Assembly (NCBI GenBank): GCA_947629595.1
Contig: CANREI010000060.1
Span: 1 to 7,382, forward strand
From: an uncultured Alphaproteobacteria bacterium
GTDB lineage: Bacteria > Pseudomonadota > Alphaproteobacteria > CAAHEQ01 > UBA3637
Length of the DNA stretch: 7,382 bases
Reading direction: 5' to 3'
A program made the position numbers and the translations under genes. Within the stretch, counting starts at the first letter, position 1, and each line of letters opens with the position of its first letter. The notes below the pieces were generated by a model. That model had not been told where the DNA came from. It was given only the letters and a program-made list of their open reading frames with translations, and searched no databases. Positions 4,724 through 7,382 of the stretch are shown here, piece after piece.

Positions 4724-7382
4724 ATTTTTCACGCTTTTTTATCGATCGTCCCCGATTCGCCGGTGTTGTGGCCGTTGTGATGGTGTTAATCGGACTGATT
4801 GCCCTTTATTTGTTGCCGATAGCGCAATATCCGCAAATTACGCCGCCGCAGATTGTTGTTTCGGCCTCATATCCGGGCGCCGATTCTCAAGTGTTGGTTG
4901 ATACGGTCGCCGTGGTAATCGAAAATGCCGTGAACGGCGTTGAAGATATGTTATATATGGAATCATCGTCCGATGATAACGGAAATTATACCTTAACAAT
5001 CACGTTTAATATCGGTACCGATGCCGATATCGCGCAGGTGAAAGTGGAAAACCGCTTGCAGCAGGCAACGGCGCTTTTGCCCGCCGTCGTAACGCAGGAG
5101 GGCTTAACCGTTCGAACGCAATCAAGCAATATTTTGGGTTTTTTGGTCTTATCATCGCCCCATCAGACTTATACCGGATTACAACTCAGCGATTATGCTT
5201 ATACGCATCTGAAAAATCCGTTGGAGCGTATTGCCGGTATGGGAAACGTGAACATTTACGGGCCGCAATACAGTATGCGCGTTTGGCTGAACCCCGATAA
5301 AATCACGTCGCTTCAATTAACAACGCAAGATATTATTCAAGCCATTGAAAATCAAAATGTGCAAGCGGCCGTGGGCGCCATCGGAGCAGCGCCGTCGCCG
5401 AACAGCAATCAGGTGTTGTATTTAAGTGCGCAAGGCTTTTTAAATCAGCCCGAAGCGTTTGAGCAAATTGTGGTTGCCGTATCACCCGACGGCGGTATTG
5501 TGCGCTTGAAAGACGTGGCGCGCGTGGAATTGGGGGCCGATACATATGCCGTTCAGGCAACCTATAATAATCAAGCTTCGGTGATTGTGGCATTAAGTCA
5601 GCTGCCGACGGCCAACGCGTTGGACGTGATGAAAGCCGTGCAAAAGGAAACGGCCGTTTTGGAAAAATCGTTTCCGGCCGATATGCAACTGACGCTGGCT
5701 TATAATTCCACCGATTTCGTGCGCGCTTCCATCAGCGGCATTATTTCAACGCTTATTATCACGTTTTTGTTGGTGATGCTCATTGTTTTTCTTTTTTTGC
5801 AAAACTTAAAAGCAACGCTTATTCCCATGATTACCATTCCCGTTTCGCTCATTGCCACGTTTGCGGTTCTGTATGTGTTGGGATTCAATTTAAACATTTT
5901 AACGCTGTTTGCCGTTATTTTGGCAATCGGTTTGGTGGTTGATGATGCCATTGTTGTTGTCGAACGTGTTCAATATTTAATGAAATATGAGCAAAAAAGC
6001 GCTTATGAGGCCGCCGTTCGCGCCATGGGTGATATTTCGGGCGCCATTGTGGCAACCACGCTTGTGTTGTTGGCGATTTTTGTGCCGGTCGGATTGATGG
6101 TCGGGTTAACGGGACAAATTTATCGTCAGTTTGCCGTAACGATTATTGCCGCCGTTGTGTTTTCCGCACTGAATGCGCTCACGTTAAGTCCGGCTTTGTG
6201 CGCCATTGTGCTTCAAGAAAAAACACCGTCGCAAAAAGGCTTTTTCGCTTTCTTTAATCGTTCGTTGGATAAAAGCAAAGCCGTTTATTTGAAAGGCGTG
6301 CGCTTTTTAAGTGTTTTTAAACTTGTGTGTCTTGCGTTACTGGCGCTTGTGTTTTTAGCTGTCAGCTTTTTGTTTCGCCTTTTGCCCACTTCATTTATTC
6401 CGCAGGAAGATCAGGGCGTGTTGTTTGCCAATTTACAATTGCCGAGCAATTCTTCTTTTAATCAAACGCAGGCATTGATTGACTCGCTGACCGATGATAT
6501 TTTAAAAACGGAGGGAATTCAATATGTAATGGGCATTAACGGCGAAAGTTTGTTGGGCGGTGCCGGTGAAAATATCGGTATGCTGGTTATCGGCTTAAAA
6601 CCGTGGGCAGAGCGAAAAACAAGTGCTTTATCCATGAGTGCCATACAGGAAAAATTAAGTGCAACTTATCGCTCCGATCCGGAAAGAACAATAGATTTCT
6701 TCGCTTTGCCGCCCATTCCGGGTATCGGTTCCGCCGGCGGATTATCGTTTCAGTTAAATGCCTTAAATCCGGCCGCGAAAACAAGTGATTTGGCGCTCGC
6801 GTTGGATCAATTTTTGGAAGCGTTGAATAAAAGCGGGGTCTTTGAATATGCGTTCAGTACGTTTGAAGAAGCTGCACCGCATCTTTATTTGAATATCGAT
6901 CGCACGAAATTACAATCGTATCATATTCCCGTGGCAAACGTGTTTAACGTGTTGCGTCAAAATTTGGGATCGGCTTACGTGAATAATATCACGTTGGCGG
7001 GGCAGGTTAATAAAGTGATTGTTCAGGCCGATGCGCCGTATCGATTGCAATCGACCGATATCGGACGATTGTATGTTGCCTCCGAAACGGGAGAACATTT
7101 GCCGCTTAAAGAATTTATCACCGTATCTCATGTATTAAGTGCAAAATCCGTCACCAGATTTAATCAATATTTATCCGCGGGTATTACCGCCCAATCCGGA
7201 CAAGGCATAAGTACCGGTACGGCCATTGAGGCGGTTTTGAAAATTGCGCAAGATACCCTCTCCGAACAATTCGGCATTGCTTGGACGGGATTAAGTTTGC
7301 AGGAGGAAGAAACACAAGGGTTATCTTACATTTTAATCGGTGCAGCCTTGTTGTTTGCCTATTTGTTCCTTGTGGCGCTTTA
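4720..7382 (+). CDS. RND multidrug efflux transporter, AcrB/MexB (HAE1) family, partial at 3' end
   Basis: The product is an inner-membrane proton-driven pump expected to act as a trimer with the adaptor encoded just upstream. The frame stays open for 887 codons to the window edge, against about 1,040 in the family. Seen in order are the N-terminal MNFSRFFIDRP and TM1 (about 13-32), the porter motif YPQITPPQIVVSASYPGA (37-54), NGVEDMLYM (72-80), and the TM4 motif LAIGLVVDDAIVVVE (401-415). Asp408 and Asp409 of that motif match the proton-relay pair Asp407/Asp408 of AcrB. Then comes FIPQEDQGVLFANLQLP at the start of the second half. The window ends at a hydrophobic segment corresponding to about TM8, so the TM10 lysine of the relay is not covered. 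The start ATG overlaps the adaptor stop by 4 bp, with a weak AGGCGGG upstream. I see no frameshift. Substrate range cannot be read from sequence. Confidence 0.95.
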   Translation, partial: MNFSRFFIDRPRFAGVVAVVMVLIGLIALYLLPIAQYPQITPPQIVVSASYPGADSQVLVDTVAVVIENAVNGVEDMLYMESSSDDNGNYTLTITFNIGTDADIAQVKVENRLQQATALLPAVVTQEGLTVRTQSSNILGFLVLSSPHQTYTGLQLSDYAYTHLKNPLERIAGMGNVNIYGPQYSMRVWLNPDKITSLQLTTQDIIQAIENQNVQAAVGAIGAAPSPNSNQVLYLSAQGFLNQPEAFEQIVVAVSPDGGIVRLKDVARVELGADTYAVQATYNNQASVIVALSQLPTANALDVMKAVQKETAVLEKSFPADMQLTLAYNSTDFVRASISGIISTLIITFLLVMLIVFLFLQNLKATLIPMITIPVSLIATFAVLYVLGFNLNILTLFAVILAIGLVVDDAIVVVERVQYLMKYEQKSAYEAAVRAMGDISGAIVATTLVLLAIFVPVGLMVGLTGQIYRQFAVTIIAAVVFSALNALTLSPALCAIVLQEKTPSQKGFFAFFNRSLDKSKAVYLKGVRFLSVFKLVCLALLALVFLAVSFLFRLLPTSFIPQEDQGVLFANLQLPSNSSFNQTQALIDSLTDDILKTEGIQYVMGINGESLLGGAGENIGMLVIGLKPWAERKTSALSMSAIQEKLSATYRSDPERTIDFFALPPIPGIGSAGGLSFQLNALNPAAKTSDLALALDQFLEALNKSGVFEYAFSTFEEAAPHLYLNIDRTKLQSYHIPVANVFNVLRQNLGSAYVNNITLAGQVNKVIVQADAPYRLQSTDIGRLYVASETGEHLPLKEFITVSHVLSAKSVTRFNQYLSAGITAQSGQGISTGTAIEAVLKIAQDTLSEQFGIAWTGLSLQEEETQGLSYILIGAALLFAYLFLVAL

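Overview
The window looks like a moderately A+T-rich alphaproteobacterial genome, possibly one of the uncultured, host-associated lineages. This rests on codon use, a prepilin N-terminus of the GRSMIEMLGV type (a form I associate with such genomes), and an AcrAB-type pump. The assignment is inference. No RNA gene or phylogenetic marker here can confirm it.

Layout. Positions 1-152 hold the last 49 codons of a plus-strand gene with a Lys/Ala/Glu-rich tail, closed by a strong intrinsic terminator. Positions 230-1102 form a single-gene unit with its own promoter, ribosome binding site and terminator. It encodes an unrecognised 251-residue soluble protein with predicted helical segments and a disordered tail. 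A minus-strand gene (1213-2688) converges on it. This gene encodes a type IV prepilin-like protein whose pilin N-terminus is joined to five cysteine-rich repeats and a further C-terminal domain. Hairpins at 1065-1178 separate the two genes and can probably stop transcription from both sides.

From about 2745 to 3521 I see no protein-coding gene. The stretch holds the pilin promoter with two upstream direct repeats, a terminator-like hairpin facing the minus strand, and then five nested hairpin modules of 61-63 bp at 2920-3389. The first four are separated by spacers of 41-43 bp and the last by 32 bp. Their paired arms differ from copy to copy but change in a compensating way, while the unpaired segments keep their sequence. 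I do not recognise this family. It is the best candidate in the window for an undescribed element, either a structured RNA or a repeat that folds as DNA.

From 3522 to the right edge lies a plus-strand efflux operon. A sigma70-like promoter is followed by a membrane-anchored periplasmic adaptor (AcrA/MexA type), overlapping by 4 bp an AcrB/MexB-type RND transporter that runs off the window after 887 codons. Together they would form the inner-membrane and periplasmic parts of a drug or lipophile pump. An outer-membrane channel gene, if linked, would lie beyond the window.
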